A stretch of 64,000 nucleotides of DNA. Source: Pseudoduganella lutea. GTDB lineage: Bacteria > Pseudomonadota > Gammaproteobacteria > Burkholderiales > Burkholderiaceae_D. Below the pieces are notes generated by a model. It was given only the letters and a program-made list of their open reading frames with translations, was not told the DNA's origin and did not search any database. The stretch is taken from contig NZ_CP035913.1 of assembly GCF_004209755.1 (NCBI RefSeq), positions 6,386,001-6,450,000 of the forward strand, in the 5' to 3' direction. Every line of letters begins with the position of its first letter. Position 1 is the first letter of the stretch. Of this stretch, positions 25,556 to 34,931 are shown piece by piece. The position numbers and the translations under genes were made by a program.

Positions 25556-28044
25556 CAGAACAGGCTCGCTTTCAGGCCGATCTTGAACGTGCGGCCATAT
25601 TGTTCGTACTGGACGTTGCGTGACTTGACGCCCTGGTACACATAGTATTTTTCATTGTTCAGGTTACTAGCTTCGAACGACAGCTGCCAGCGGCGGTCGA
25701 TCTGCCACGACAGCGAGAAATCGAGCTGCGTCTGGCTGTCCACGATCCGGTCTCCACTCGCATCGAGCACATCGTCGCCCAGTTCCAGCAGGTAGGGCGA
25801 CTTGTGGTTGACGGCCAGGCGCGTGCTCAGCGGTCCGTGTTCGTAGCCGATCATCGCGTTCGCCACCCGGCTCGACTGGCCAGGCAGGCGGATGGCGCGG
25901 CCGGCGCGGCGCCCGGCCTCCTCGTCGAAGCTGTCGATGCCGGCGCGCGAATGCGTCAGCGCGCCATTGAGGCCCACCAGCAGGCCGTTGAACGGTGCGG
26001 GCAGCATGCGCAGCGGCTGCTGCCACGCCAGTTCGATGCCTCGCACCTTGGCGCTGTCGCCATTGGCGTACGACGTGGCCGTGGTGTAGCCGGTCCATCG
26101 TCCGCTGCCGGCCAGGTTGGTCGCGTACGTGAAGTTGGCGATGTCCTTGTGGAAGACGTAGGCCGACATCGTGCCGTCGTTGCCCAGCACCCGTTCGATG
26201 CCCAGGTCGAGGTTGTGGGATTTCAAAGGGGCCAGGTCGGGATTGCCGATCGTGGCTTCCGTCGCGCTGTCCAGGCTGATGCCGGGCGCGAGCTGGCTGA
26301 AGTTGGCGCGCACCACGCTGTTGCTCCACGCGGCGCGCACCGTGGTGGCGCGATCAAGGTCGTAGCGGGCCTGCAGCGTCGGCAGCCAGTTCGTGTAGGA
26401 ACGGCCGGCGCGCCGCGCCGTGATCGATTCGCTTTCGTCTTCCAGGATCGCGATCTGCTGGCCTGCCGCCTTGAAGCGCGTGCGCTCGGCGCGCACCCCG
26501 GCCAGCAGCGACCAGGCACCGCGCGCCAGCGTGCCCTGGACATACGCGGCATCGATGTCCTCGACCAGGGCGAAATCGTCCAGTGCCGATTCGGCGGCCT
26601 GCCGCGCGCCGGCGCGGGGCAGGCTGGCGACACGGGCACGGATGGCTGCCGGATCGAGGGCCGCGCCGATCGGGCCGAACGCGTAGTCCAGCTGGTGCGT
26701 GCCGACAAAGGCGCTCATCGAGCGTGTACCCGCGCCCCAGTAGCTGGCGCTGGTGGCATTGCCGCTGTCATAGGCCCACTGGTCCGTGTCGTTGTCCTTG
26801 TCGCGCCGGCTGGCCTTGGCGCCGAATTTCACCGCGTAGCCGTCGTCGAATTCGCGGGCAAGGTCGAGGCGCAGCGCGTTCGCGCGGTCCTTTGCAAAGC
26901 TTCGCTGCAGCGTGATCGCGTTCAGGTTGTAGCTGGCCGGATCGAAGGCGGCCGCCGGTGCAATGAGGCGCGGCGCCATCGTATTGGCAAAGCCGATGCC
27001 GGCGAAGCTGCCGCGAAAGCGCGCATCGTTGATCGATTCCGGCGCGTCGTCGGTGGCGCGGCTTGCCGTTGCCTCGGCCTGCACGCGCCAGTCGCCGAAG
27101 CGGCGGTCGGCGCTCGCCGTGAGCGAGCGGATCTCCTGCGTGTACTTCCGCTGGCGCAGGCGGCGTTCCAGGCGTGCGTCGTCCGTCACGCCTTCGGCCA
27201 GGTCGTCGTTTTCCACATTGCCCACCGTGAGGCGGTCGCGCACTTCATCGTCCGAAAACCGGCTCACGAAGGCGCGCAACGCATAGCTGGAGGCCGCATC
27301 GGGACGCCAGTCCAGGTTCAGCGCGGCGGCACGGCGTTCGCGCACCGGCAGGTAGTCACGCAATTCGAAGCCTTCGAGCCGGTTGCCGCGCCACGCGCCG
27401 CCCGTTTCCACATTGTCGGAACCGAACTTGCGCTTTTCGCCCGACAGGCCGGCCGCCACGCCCAGCTTGCCGCCGGCGAAGCGCTGCGCCCAGAGCAGGT
27501 TCGCATTCGGGCTCTCGCGATGCGTGTTCGTATCGTGGCTCGCACCGGCGCCCAGCACGAGCAGCGCGCCGGGCAGGTCGAACGCAGACAGCGTTTTTAC
27601 CTCCACGGTGCCGCCGAGCGAATTCGCATCCTGGTCGGGCGTCAGCGTTTTCGATACGTGCAGCGTGCGGATCAGGCCCGCAGGCAGCACGTCCAGGGCG
27701 ACGGCGCGCGTGCCGGCCTCCGGCGACGGGACCAGCGCACCGTTGATGGTGACCGCGTTCAGGTCTGGTCCCAGGCCGCGCACGCTGACATAGCGCCCTT
27801 CGCCCTGGTCGCGCTGCACGGCCACGCCGGGCAGCCGGGCCAGCGCCTCGGCGGCGTTCCTGTCAGGCAGGCCGCCGATGCCGTCGCTGGAGACGACGCT
27901 GACGATGTTGTCGGCCTTTTCCTGGGCCGCGATGGCGTTGGCAAGGCTGGCGCGCTGGCCGGCGATGACGACCGTCGGGTCGCCGGCGGCGTGGACGCCC
28001 GTGGCGGCCAGCAGGCCCAGGGCGGGGATGGCGAGGTGTCGCAT
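25555..28044 (-). CDS. TonB-dependent receptor, probably linked to phytate use
   Basis: The 829-residue outer membrane receptor has a signal peptide (MRHLAIPALGLLAATGVHAA), a likely TonB box in PTVVIAGQR, a plug domain (about 50-170, with RLPGVAVQRDQGEGRYVSVR and NSLGGTVEV), and a 22-strand barrel ending in LKASLF with a terminal Phe. It matches the Caulobacter/Xanthomonas-type group of receptors for organic ligands. The downstream phytase overlaps by one base, so inositol phosphates or a released product are reasonable substrates; that is inferred from context. The start at 28044 is set by the signal peptide and has a poor Shine-Dalgarno sequence. Confidence 0.87.
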   Translation of the reverse strand: MRHLAIPALGLLAATGVHAAGDPTVVIAGQRASLANAIAAQEKADNIVSVVSSDGIGGLPDRNAAEALARLPGVAVQRDQGEGRYVSVRGLGPDLNAVTINGALVPSPEAGTRAVALDVLPAGLIRTLHVSKTLTPDQDANSLGGTVEVKTLSAFDLPGALLVLGAGASHDTNTHRESPNANLLWAQRFAGGKLGVAAGLSGEKRKFGSDNVETGGAWRGNRLEGFELRDYLPVRERRAAALNLDWRPDAASSYALRAFVSRFSDDEVRDRLTVGNVENDDLAEGVTDDARLERRLRQRKYTQEIRSLTASADRRFGDWRVQAEATASRATDDAPESINDARFRGSFAGIGFANTMAPRLIAPAAAFDPASYNLNAITLQRSFAKDRANALRLDLAREFDDGYAVKFGAKASRRDKDNDTDQWAYDSGNATSASYWGAGTRSMSAFVGTHQLDYAFGPIGAALDPAAIRARVASLPRAGARQAAESALDDFALVEDIDAAYVQGTLARGAWSLLAGVRAERTRFKAAGQQIAILEDESESITARRAGRSYTNWLPTLQARYDLDRATTVRAAWSNSVVRANFSQLAPGISLDSATEATIGNPDLAPLKSHNLDLGIERVLGNDGTMSAYVFHKDIANFTYATNLAGSGRWTGYTTATSYANGDSAKVRGIELAWQQPLRMLPAPFNGLLVGLNGALTHSRAGIDSFDEEAGRRAGRAIRLPGQSSRVANAMIGYEHGPLSTRLAVNHKSPYLLELGDDVLDASGDRIVDSQTQLDFSLSWQIDRRWQLSFEASNLNNEKYYVYQGVKSRNVQYEQYGRTFKIGLKASLF

Positions 28045-28332
28045 GGTGATGGAACCGATCCGGTGGTTGAGATTGCGGCGGATTCTAGGCATCCCGTATG
28101 ACCGATCGGTGACAGGCGGCCCGCCGCGGGCCCGGTGCGGGTGCCGCGCTGGCCCGGATGAGCTCAATTGACCCGGCAGCCGCCGCAGGCGGCGCCGCGC
28201 AGGCCATGCAACCGGCGCGAAATCGCGGCCACCGGTGAGCCGATCGCACCCCGGGCAGGATTGCAACGTCCTGGCGCGGACTGCGCCAAGGCGTCATCAC
28301 GTTGTCACAACGGCACGCTAAGGTGGCCGGTC

Positions 28333-29228
28333 ATGAAAACCTTCCAGCACTGCGCGATCCAGTCCCGCGCCCTCGCCATCGCCTGCCTTGCCGGCACGGC
28401 CATCGCGCTCCTGTATGCCACCGTTGGCACGATCAAGCCGGCCGAATCGTGGAAATGGTTCGACGTGGCGAGCGAGGGCGGCACGGCGCTCGTCGCCGCG
28501 GCGTGGGGCCTGATCGTGCTGGGCAGCCGCCCCGACGGCCGCGTGACGCGGCTGCTCGCCGCCGGCTTCGCCGCCATCATGCTCGGCTCGTGGGCCGACT
28601 GCATGGATGAATTCCTCGCGATCGACAAGGCCGCGCTGTGGGATCACGGGCTCGAAGCGCTCGTCCCGGCGGGCATGGTCATCCTCACCATCGGCATGGT
28701 GTACTGGCGGCAGGAGCAGGCCAGCCTGACCGAGCACCTGAAGAAGCGCGAGCGGCTGTTCCGCGACCACCGCGCATTCGACCGGGTCACGCAACTGGCC
28801 GACGCCGGCTATCTGCGGCCCAGCTAGCGCGCGAACTGGCACGCGGCCAGGGCACGTGCGCGCTGGTGCTGCTCGACATCGACGGCTTCCACCGCATCAA
28901 CCGCGAACATGGCCCGGCCGAGGGCGACCGGGTGCTGCAGGCCGTCAGCCACATGCTGCTGCTGAACCTGCGCAACGACGACCTGCTGTGCCGCTACGCG
29001 GGCGACCGGTTCGCGGTGCTGATGCCGGGCCTCGCCGACGCGGCGGCCGATGACGCGGCCCGGCACCTGTGCCGGATGGTGGCGGCGATGCGGCACTATG
29101 TCGACGGTAACGTCGACAGCGACCGCGTGTCGCTGTCGCTGCGCTACAGCTGCGCCCAGGCTGGCGGCGCGCCCGGCCGCACGCCGGACACGGTGCTGGC
29201 CGACCTGTGTCGGCAGGTGGACGCTTGA
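28333..29228 (+). pseudogene. Membrane GGDEF-domain protein, frameshifted and with a degenerate motif
   Basis: The first frame gives four membrane helices and then EHLKKRERLFRDHRAFDRVT before stopping at 28827. The next frame continues as the expected GGDEF domain, with ALVLLDIDGFHRINREHG and LLCRYAGDRFAVLMPG. Adding one base at 28817-28821 (CGGCCC) joins YLR to AQLARELARG. The span of 896 bases is one short of a multiple of three. Even when repaired, the signature is AGDRF instead of GGDEF, so diguanylate cyclase activity is doubtful; a binding role is possible. The end lies 11 bases before an AraC regulator, so they are probably one operon. Confidence 0.75.
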
Positions 29229-29239
29229 CAGGTGGACGA

Positions 29240-30247
29240 GTGATCCAGTGGCGCGGGGCCGCCGAACCGTCGATCCCGGCGCGGCAGCAGCCTTTGCTGG
29301 TGCTTGAATATGCCCGCTCGCGCGATGTCGGCGAGGCGGCCCTCCTGCGCGGCATGGGGCTGGATGCGCTGGCGCCGGACGCGCTGGTGTCGCCTGCCCA
29401 GCACCTGCAACTGCTGTCGAACGCGCTGCGCGCGCTGGACAGCGCCGATACCAGTTTCATGCTGGGCCAGCTGCTGCTGCCCGGTCACGACGGCGCACCC
29501 AGCAATGCACTCGTGCAGGCACCGACCCTGCGCGACGCGCTGCTGATCCTGTGCCGCTGGCATGCGCGCCTGACACCGCTGCTGCGCCCCCGCCTGGAAA
29601 CGTGGGACGGCATGGCCGCGCTGTACTGGGTCGACAGCCATGGCGCGCCCGGCCTGCGGCCGGCGCTGGTGGAAATGCATATGACGGCCGTCGTGGCGCT
29701 GTGCCGCTGGCTGGGCGGGGAGCGGATGCCGTGGCGCTTCTGCTTCAACCGTGCCGCGCCGCGTCACGTGGAGCAGCACCACGTCCATCTGGGCAGCGAG
29801 TTGCGCTTCGACTGCCACTTCGACGCCATGCTGATCGAGGCCGGATGGCTGGACCGGCCGTGGCCACGTGGCAGCGCGCTGGCCGCCGCGCTGGCGCTGC
29901 GCGCCGCCGAGGACGAGCCGGAGCGGCCGCCCGGACTGCTGGCCGCGCTGTACGACTACCTGCTGGAGCGGGTGCGCACGGCACCCGTGCTGGAACGCAC
30001 GGCCGCCGATTTCGGCGTGAGCCCGGCCACGCTGAAACGGCAACTGGCGCGCCACGGCACGCATTTCCAGGCGGAGCTCGACGGCGTGCGCGCGCACGTC
30101 GCCTTGTGGATGTTCCATGCGCAGGGCGCCGACAACGATGCCGTGGCGCGCTATCTCGGATTTCACGATGCCGCCAATTTCCGGCGCTCGTTCAAGCGGT
30201 GGACGGGCGTGACGCCCTGGTTGCTGCGGACGGGGATGGCGGGGTAG
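29240..30247 (+). CDS. AraC family transcriptional regulator
   Basis: The 335-residue protein has an N-terminal sensing domain of the type found in OruR/ArgR-like AraC proteins (about 10-190) and a C-terminal double helix-turn-helix domain: FGVSPATLKRQLARHGTHF and ARYLGFHDAANFRRSFKRW, ending TGVTPWLLR. Such regulators respond to a small molecule and act on nearby or metabolic genes. I chose the GTG at 29240, with AGGTGG just upstream; a GTG at 29207 would overlap the previous gene. It follows the GGDEF gene closely, which suggests related signalling, but the target is unknown. Confidence 0.87.
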   Translation: MIQWRGAAEPSIPARQQPLLVLEYARSRDVGEAALLRGMGLDALAPDALVSPAQHLQLLSNALRALDSADTSFMLGQLLLPGHDGAPSNALVQAPTLRDALLILCRWHARLTPLLRPRLETWDGMAALYWVDSHGAPGLRPALVEMHMTAVVALCRWLGGERMPWRFCFNRAAPRHVEQHHVHLGSELRFDCHFDAMLIEAGWLDRPWPRGSALAAALALRAAEDEPERPPGLLAALYDYLLERVRTAPVLERTAADFGVSPATLKRQLARHGTHFQAELDGVRAHVALWMFHAQGADNDAVARYLGFHDAANFRRSFKRWTGVTPWLLRTGMAG

Positions 30248-30264
30248 GGTGGTCGCAGAGGCAA

Positions 30265-30321
30265 ACCGGTGTCTGACACCATTTCCGGGAGATTCATCCG
30301 GAAATGGTGTCAGACACCGGT
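30265..30321. repeat. REP-like perfect inverted repeat (24-bp arms)
   Basis: The arms 30265-30288 and 30298-30321 are perfectly complementary, separated by a 9-base loop. Each arm contains the self-complementary core GGTGTCTGACACC followed by ATTTCCGG. It lies between the convergent AraC and cyanophycin synthetase genes. From memory, cores like this recur in many Oxalobacteraceae genomes as REP elements. It can also serve as a bidirectional terminator. Confidence 0.8.
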
Positions 30322-30369
30322 GTTCAGCAGCCAACAGCTAGAACATGCGTCGGTGTTGGCCGCGCTGGC

Positions 30370-33015
30370 TCACGCCACCAGCAATGCCGCCTGCTCGGCG
30401 ATCCGCTGCGCGCTGGCGGGATCGCTTTCCCGCAATGCCTCGACGACCTCGTTGAGCGACGAGCCGCAGGCGAACACCATCACGTCGCCGGGCTGGCACA
30501 GCGACAGGCCGTGGCGCAGCGCTTCATGGCCGTTCAGACGGCTATGGATGACGGCCTCAGGCTTGCCGGCGGCACCGGCACCGCCCAGCATCAGCCGCAC
30601 GCAGTCGCCGGCAGGCCGGCCGCGGTTGTTCGATTCATACACGACGATCTCGTCGAAGCCGCCCGCGCACGTCTCGCCGACGGCTTCGAGGTCCTGGTCG
30701 CGGCGGTCGCCCGGCGCGGTGACCACGCCGACCACGCGGCCTTTCGACAGGCCCCGCGCCATGCCCGACAGCGCCGCATACGCGGCCGGATTGTGCGCGT
30801 AATCGACGACGACGGTGACGCCATGCACGTCGAACACATTGCTGCGCAGCGGGTTGGTGCGGCCGTCCGACACGAACGTGCCCAGGCCCGATGCGATCTG
30901 CTCGGGCGCGAAGCCGGAAGCCAGCAGCGCCGCCGCGGCGGCAAGCCCGTTGGCGATGTTGTAGCGGGCATGGCCGCCGAGCGTGGACGGCATGTCCGCC
31001 GCGCGCAGCAGCGCCAGGTGGCGCGTGCCGTCCGCGACGATCAGTTCACCGTCCTGCAGGTAGGCACCCCGGCCACCGTTGTGCAGGTGCTTGAGCAGCA
31101 CCGGATTGTCCGGGTCCAGCGCGAAGAACAGCACCTCGAGCCTGTCGGCAAGCCGGCTGGCCATGCGCACGCAATGGCGGTCTTCCGCGTTGAGCACGAC
31201 GCAGCGCGACGCCGCGCTGGCCACGACACCCTTCACGCGCGCCAGGTCCTCCACGGTGTTCACGCCGTCCAGCCCCAGGTGGTCGGCGCTGATGTTCAGC
31301 ACCACGGCCACGTCGCAGCGGTCGAACGCCAGGCCGCGCTTGAGGATGCCGCCGCGCGCCGTTTCCAGCACGGCGAAGTCCACCGTGGGATCGGTCAGCA
31401 CGGTGCGCGCCGACCAGTAGCCGCTGCAGTCGCCGCTGACGATGCGGCGGCCGTCGATATACACGCCCTCGGTCGTCGTCACGCCCGTGCGCAGGCCGGC
31501 CGCGCGCACGCAGTGCGCCGCCATCAGCGTGGTCGTGGTCTTGCCGTTCGTGCCGGTGATCGCGATGACGGGAATGCGGCCATTGTCGCCGCCATACATC
31601 GCCTCGACGATGGCGTCGCCCGCGTCGCGCGGCGTGCCGGCCACGGGGTACTGGTGCATGCGGATCCCCGGCGCCGCGTTCACTTCGATGATCGCGCCAC
31701 CCTGTTCGGCCAGCGGCCGGGCGATGTCGCGGCAGACCAGGTCGATGCCGGCCACGTCCAGGCCGATCTTGCGCGCCGCGCGCACGCAGGTGGCGCGCGT
31801 CTCGGCGGGCAGCAGGTCCGTCACGTCCTCGGCGGTGCCGCCGGTGGACAGGTTGGCATTGCCGCGCAACAGGACGGGCACGCCCACCGGCGGCACGCTG
31901 TCGAAACCGTAACCCTGTTTCTCCAGCGCCTGCAGCGCATGCGCGTCGAGCGGGATCTGCGTGAGAATGTTGGCGTGGCCCTTGCCGCGCGCGGGATTGC
32001 GGTTTTCCATCTCGACCAGCTCGCGCACCGTGCGGTGGCCGTCGCCGGTCACGCACGGCGGGCGCCGCAGCGATGCGGCGGCAACCTTGTCGCCGGTGAC
32101 GAGCACGCGGTAGTCATGACCTTCGATGAAGCGTTCCACGATCACGCTGCGGGAAAACTTGCGGGCCGCCTCGAAGGCCGCCGCCACCTGTTCCGGCGTC
32201 GTGCACTGGGTCGTCACGCCCTTGCCCTGGTTGGCATCGAGCGGCTTCACGGTCGCGGTGCCGCGCAGCTTGCGCGCCGCGCGCAGGGCCTCGTCGGCGC
32301 TGGTGACGACGGTGCCGCCAGGGACAGGCACGCCGGCCTCCTTCAGCAGTGCCTTCGTGAGGTTCTTGTCGCTGGCGATGCGGCAGGCGATGTTGCTCGC
32401 GTCGCCCGTCATGGTGGCCTGCAGGCGCTTTTGCCGGCTGCCCCAGCCCAGCTGGAACAGGTTGGCGTTTTCCGTGACGCGGAAATACGGGATGCGCCGG
32501 CGCCGCGCCGCCTTCAGGATCGCGGCGGTGCTGGTGCCCACGGCATTGCGCTCGGCCGTGCCGCGCAGCGCCGCCAGCGGGCCTTCCAGTGCGAACGGTT
32601 CGCCCTTCGCCAGCGCGCCGACGATCGCCAGCGCCAGGTCGAATGCCTCGAGGGCGACCTCCTCGACCTTGTAGGCGCACACGATGCGGTACACGCCGGG
32701 CTGGCCGCGCACGCGGCGCGTGCGGCCGAAGCCGGCCGGCGTGCCGGCCAGGCATTGCAGTTCCAGCGTCAGGTGTTCGATGATGTGGCCCATGTAGGTG
32801 CCGTCGCGCAGGCGCTCGGCGAAGCCGCCATAATGGCCGGGCGAGCAGCGGTGCGCCATCAGGCTCGGCATCAGGGCCAGCAGCGCGTCGGTGAAGTCGG
32901 GGACGTCGTTCGAGGCGACGCCATGCAAGTCTTGGAGGTCCAGTACTGTCAGCAGGCAAGGCCGTGCGGCATACAGGTTGGGGCCGCGCAGCACGCGCTG
33001 GTCCAGGATGTTCAT
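30370..33015 (-). CDS. cphA: Cyanophycin synthetase
   Basis: The 881-residue enzyme builds the Asp-Arg storage polymer from ATP, aspartate and arginine. An N-terminal domain (about 1-160, LRGPNLYAARPCLLTVLDLQ) precedes an ATP-grasp domain (about 220-470, TVKPLDANQGKGVTT, IEVNAAPGIRMHQYP) and a Mur-ligase-like domain (about 480-881) with GTNGKTTTT, ETARGGILKRGL, NISADHLGL and DYAHNPAAY. Length and order fit CphA1. The ATG at 33015 overlaps the cyanophycinase stop (ATGA), and GAGGAA is upstream. Last gene of an operon with cphB and the isoaspartyl peptidase gene. Confidence 0.96.
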   Translation of the reverse strand: MNILDQRVLRGPNLYAARPCLLTVLDLQDLHGVASNDVPDFTDALLALMPSLMAHRCSPGHYGGFAERLRDGTYMGHIIEHLTLELQCLAGTPAGFGRTRRVRGQPGVYRIVCAYKVEEVALEAFDLALAIVGALAKGEPFALEGPLAALRGTAERNAVGTSTAAILKAARRRRIPYFRVTENANLFQLGWGSRQKRLQATMTGDASNIACRIASDKNLTKALLKEAGVPVPGGTVVTSADEALRAARKLRGTATVKPLDANQGKGVTTQCTTPEQVAAAFEAARKFSRSVIVERFIEGHDYRVLVTGDKVAAASLRRPPCVTGDGHRTVRELVEMENRNPARGKGHANILTQIPLDAHALQALEKQGYGFDSVPPVGVPVLLRGNANLSTGGTAEDVTDLLPAETRATCVRAARKIGLDVAGIDLVCRDIARPLAEQGGAIIEVNAAPGIRMHQYPVAGTPRDAGDAIVEAMYGGDNGRIPVIAITGTNGKTTTTLMAAHCVRAAGLRTGVTTTEGVYIDGRRIVSGDCSGYWSARTVLTDPTVDFAVLETARGGILKRGLAFDRCDVAVVLNISADHLGLDGVNTVEDLARVKGVVASAASRCVVLNAEDRHCVRMASRLADRLEVLFFALDPDNPVLLKHLHNGGRGAYLQDGELIVADGTRHLALLRAADMPSTLGGHARYNIANGLAAAAALLASGFAPEQIASGLGTFVSDGRTNPLRSNVFDVHGVTVVVDYAHNPAAYAALSGMARGLSKGRVVGVVTAPGDRRDQDLEAVGETCAGGFDEIVVYESNNRGRPAGDCVRLMLGGAGAAGKPEAVIHSRLNGHEALRHGLSLCQPGDVMVFACGSSLNEVVEALRESDPASAQRIAEQAALLVA

Positions 33016-33965
33016 GACAGGGGATTCCTCTTCGTGACGGTGCGGATGAAGTCGGTGAGCGGGGCCGGCGTGTCGCGCGTGGCGTCCGGCGGCAGCTGGT
33101 GCGGGTGGTTGATCTCTCCGGGCAGCGCGAAGCTGCTGCCGGTGGGCAGCAGGTGCAGGCGCACGTCGATCAGCTGCGGCGTGCCGCCGGCCGGGATGTC
33201 GGCCACGTTCGAGATCATCGCGCGGCCGTCGACGACCGTCACGCTGCCCGCGCCGATCACCTCGATGCCCACGCCGCGCTCGACCACGAGCGCCGTGTCC
33301 TCGTCGATGCCGATGCCCAGCAAATACGGATTCTGCGCGACGATCGTCAGCAGCCGCGCCAGCCGGTGCCGCTCGCTGAAATGCTGGTCGATGACGACGC
33401 GCTGGACGAAGCCGAGGCCGGCACCAAGGCTGACGGAGCCTTTTTCCGGCAACAGGTCGGCCTTGCCGTCGGCCAGCATGTGGCCGCACATGGCCGACGC
33501 GCCGGCGCTGGTGCCGCCGATGCACGCGCCGCTTTCCTTCAGCGCGCCGTGCATCGCCTCGTCGAGCAAGGTGCCGCCGATCATCGCCAGCAGGCGTTTC
33601 TGGTCACCGCCGGTCATCCAGATCCCGTCGCACTGGCGCACACGCGCCGCCAGGCCGGGATCGTTGGCGGTGGCGCGGTCCGGCAGGTCGACGCGCACCA
33701 CTTCGCGTACGCCGATTTCACGGAACACCGTGTCGTAACGCTCCCACATCACGTCGGGCACGCGGCTGGCGGCCGTGATGACGGCGATCGTGCCTTGCGT
33801 GCCGCCGCACAGCTGCACGAAGCGCGACAGGATGTCCTTGCTGTTCTCGCGGTCTTCGTGGCCGCCGACGATGACGAGGTGGCCATGCTGGCTGCGGTCG
33901 AAGTGTTCGTTCGCCGGATGCCGGCTCGCTGGCGCGCTCATTTCCCCGCTCGTTTGTCCACTCAT
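33012..33965 (-). CDS. cphB: Cyanophycinase
   Basis: This 317-residue serine exopeptidase cleaves cyanophycin to beta-Asp-Arg dipeptides. The nucleophile is in CIGGTSAGASAM, with other family blocks GHLVIVGGHEDRENSK, DGIWMTGGDQKRLL and GIGIDEDTALVV. There is no signal peptide, so it acts on internal granules; secreted cyanophycinases have one. The ATG at 33965 overlaps the previous stop (ATGA). The first 25 residues are hydrophilic and variable. Confidence 0.95.
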   Translation of the reverse strand: MSGQTSGEMSAPASRHPANEHFDRSQHGHLVIVGGHEDRENSKDILSRFVQLCGGTQGTIAVITAASRVPDVMWERYDTVFREIGVREVVRVDLPDRATANDPGLAARVRQCDGIWMTGGDQKRLLAMIGGTLLDEAMHGALKESGACIGGTSAGASAMCGHMLADGKADLLPEKGSVSLGAGLGFVQRVVIDQHFSERHRLARLLTIVAQNPYLLGIGIDEDTALVVERGVGIEVIGAGSVTVVDGRAMISNVADIPAGGTPQLIDVRLHLLPTGSSFALPGEINHPHQLPPDATRDTPAPLTDFIRTVTKRNPLS

Positions 33966-34858
33966 GCGCGCTCCTCCGCGCAGGGCATTTCGCGGTTGCT
34001 GCGCATGGCCGCCGCATGGCGGTTGATGGCGATGACGCCCACGTCGATTTCCGCCGGCAGCAGGTCCACGCCGCGCTGCACGGCTTCCTCGACCGGCATG
34101 CCGCCGGCCATCCAGGTATAGACGGTGTGGGCCAACAGATGGCGCACGATGTGTTCGCCGATGCCGGTGACGGCCACGGCGCCTTCCGCACCCGCATAGA
34201 AGCCGCTGCCGATGATTGGCGTGTCGCCGACGCGGCCCAGCAGCGACGGTGCCGAGCCTCCCGTGGAGCAGGCCACGGCAAAGTTGCCGGCGGCATCGCG
34301 TACCACGGCGCCGACCGTGTCGCATGGCGTGAATTCAGGCGGCGTGTCGTAGTTCCAGTAATCCTTGAACGCGCGGTTGGCCACGCCCGGCGTGGCGGGC
34401 TCCTTGCCGCCCAGCGTGGCCATCAGGCGTTCGTGCTTGGCGCGCTGGCGCTCGCTGATCGCGTGGTGGATCGCGAAGCCGGCCGTGCGGGCAAAACGTT
34501 CGGCACCTTCGCCGGCCAGCAGCCAGTGCGGGGTGCGGGCAACGGCCTGCGCCACCAGCACGGGATTTTTCACGCGCTGGAGGCACGCGACGGCGCCCAG
34601 GGCGCCTTGCGAATCCATCACGGACGCATCCATCTCGATGGTGCGGCCGTCCAGACACAGCACTGAGCCGCTGCCGGCGTTGTAGCGGCCGTCGTCTTCC
34701 AGCGCGACGACGGCGGCCACGGCGCCGTCGAGCGCGCTGCCGCCGCCGGCCAGGCGGTCGAGGCCCGTGCGGGCGGCGAACCGGCAGCCGTCATCCTGGT
34801 CTCGGCTGCCGCCTGCACCGCCGTGCGTGACGACGGTCGCTTGCAAATCTTGGGTCAT
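33962..34858 (-). CDS. iaaA: Isoaspartyl peptidase/L-asparaginase (plant type)
   Basis: This 298-residue Ntn-hydrolase starts with VVTHGGAGGS and has GRYNAGSGSVL, EMDASVMD and the self-processing site before the nucleophilic Thr in CDTVGAVVRDA, followed by ACSTGGSAPSLLGRVGDTPIIG. It splits into two subunits by autocleavage and hydrolyses beta-aspartyl dipeptides, so it finishes cyanophycin breakdown to Asp and Arg. It heads the tight iaaA-cphB-cphA block. A 73-base gap with a hairpin separates it from the methyltransferase gene upstream. Confidence 0.94.
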   Translation of the reverse strand: MTQDLQATVVTHGGAGGSRDQDDGCRFAARTGLDRLAGGGSALDGAVAAVVALEDDGRYNAGSGSVLCLDGRTIEMDASVMDSQGALGAVACLQRVKNPVLVAQAVARTPHWLLAGEGAERFARTAGFAIHHAISERQRAKHERLMATLGGKEPATPGVANRAFKDYWNYDTPPEFTPCDTVGAVVRDAAGNFAVACSTGGSAPSLLGRVGDTPIIGSGFYAGAEGAVAVTGIGEHIVRHLLAHTVYTWMAGGMPVEEAVQRGVDLLPAEIDVGVIAINRHAAAMRSNREMPCAEERA

Positions 34859-34893
34859 GGGTCTTTCGCTCGGTATAAGTGATGCGTGAAAAG

Positions 34894-34917
34894 TCCGGCC
34901 AGATCAGGTGGGCCGGA
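34894..34917. terminator. Hairpin between methyltransferase and iaaA
   Basis: TCCGGCC and GGCCGGA make a 7-bp stem with a ten-base loop and no T run. It could attenuate or process a long transcript running from the HDO gene into the cyanophycin genes. Confidence 0.35.
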
Positions 34918-34931
34918 TCACTGTTGCGACA

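Noticed and set aside
25804..28101. A long plus-strand frame opposite the TonB receptor
   Set aside because: Same shadow effect; no start signal and no domain.
30304..33738. A long plus-strand frame opposite cyanophycin synthetase
   Set aside because: Composition is Arg/Ala/Gly/His without motifs; it is the shadow of cphA and cphB, which are well supported.
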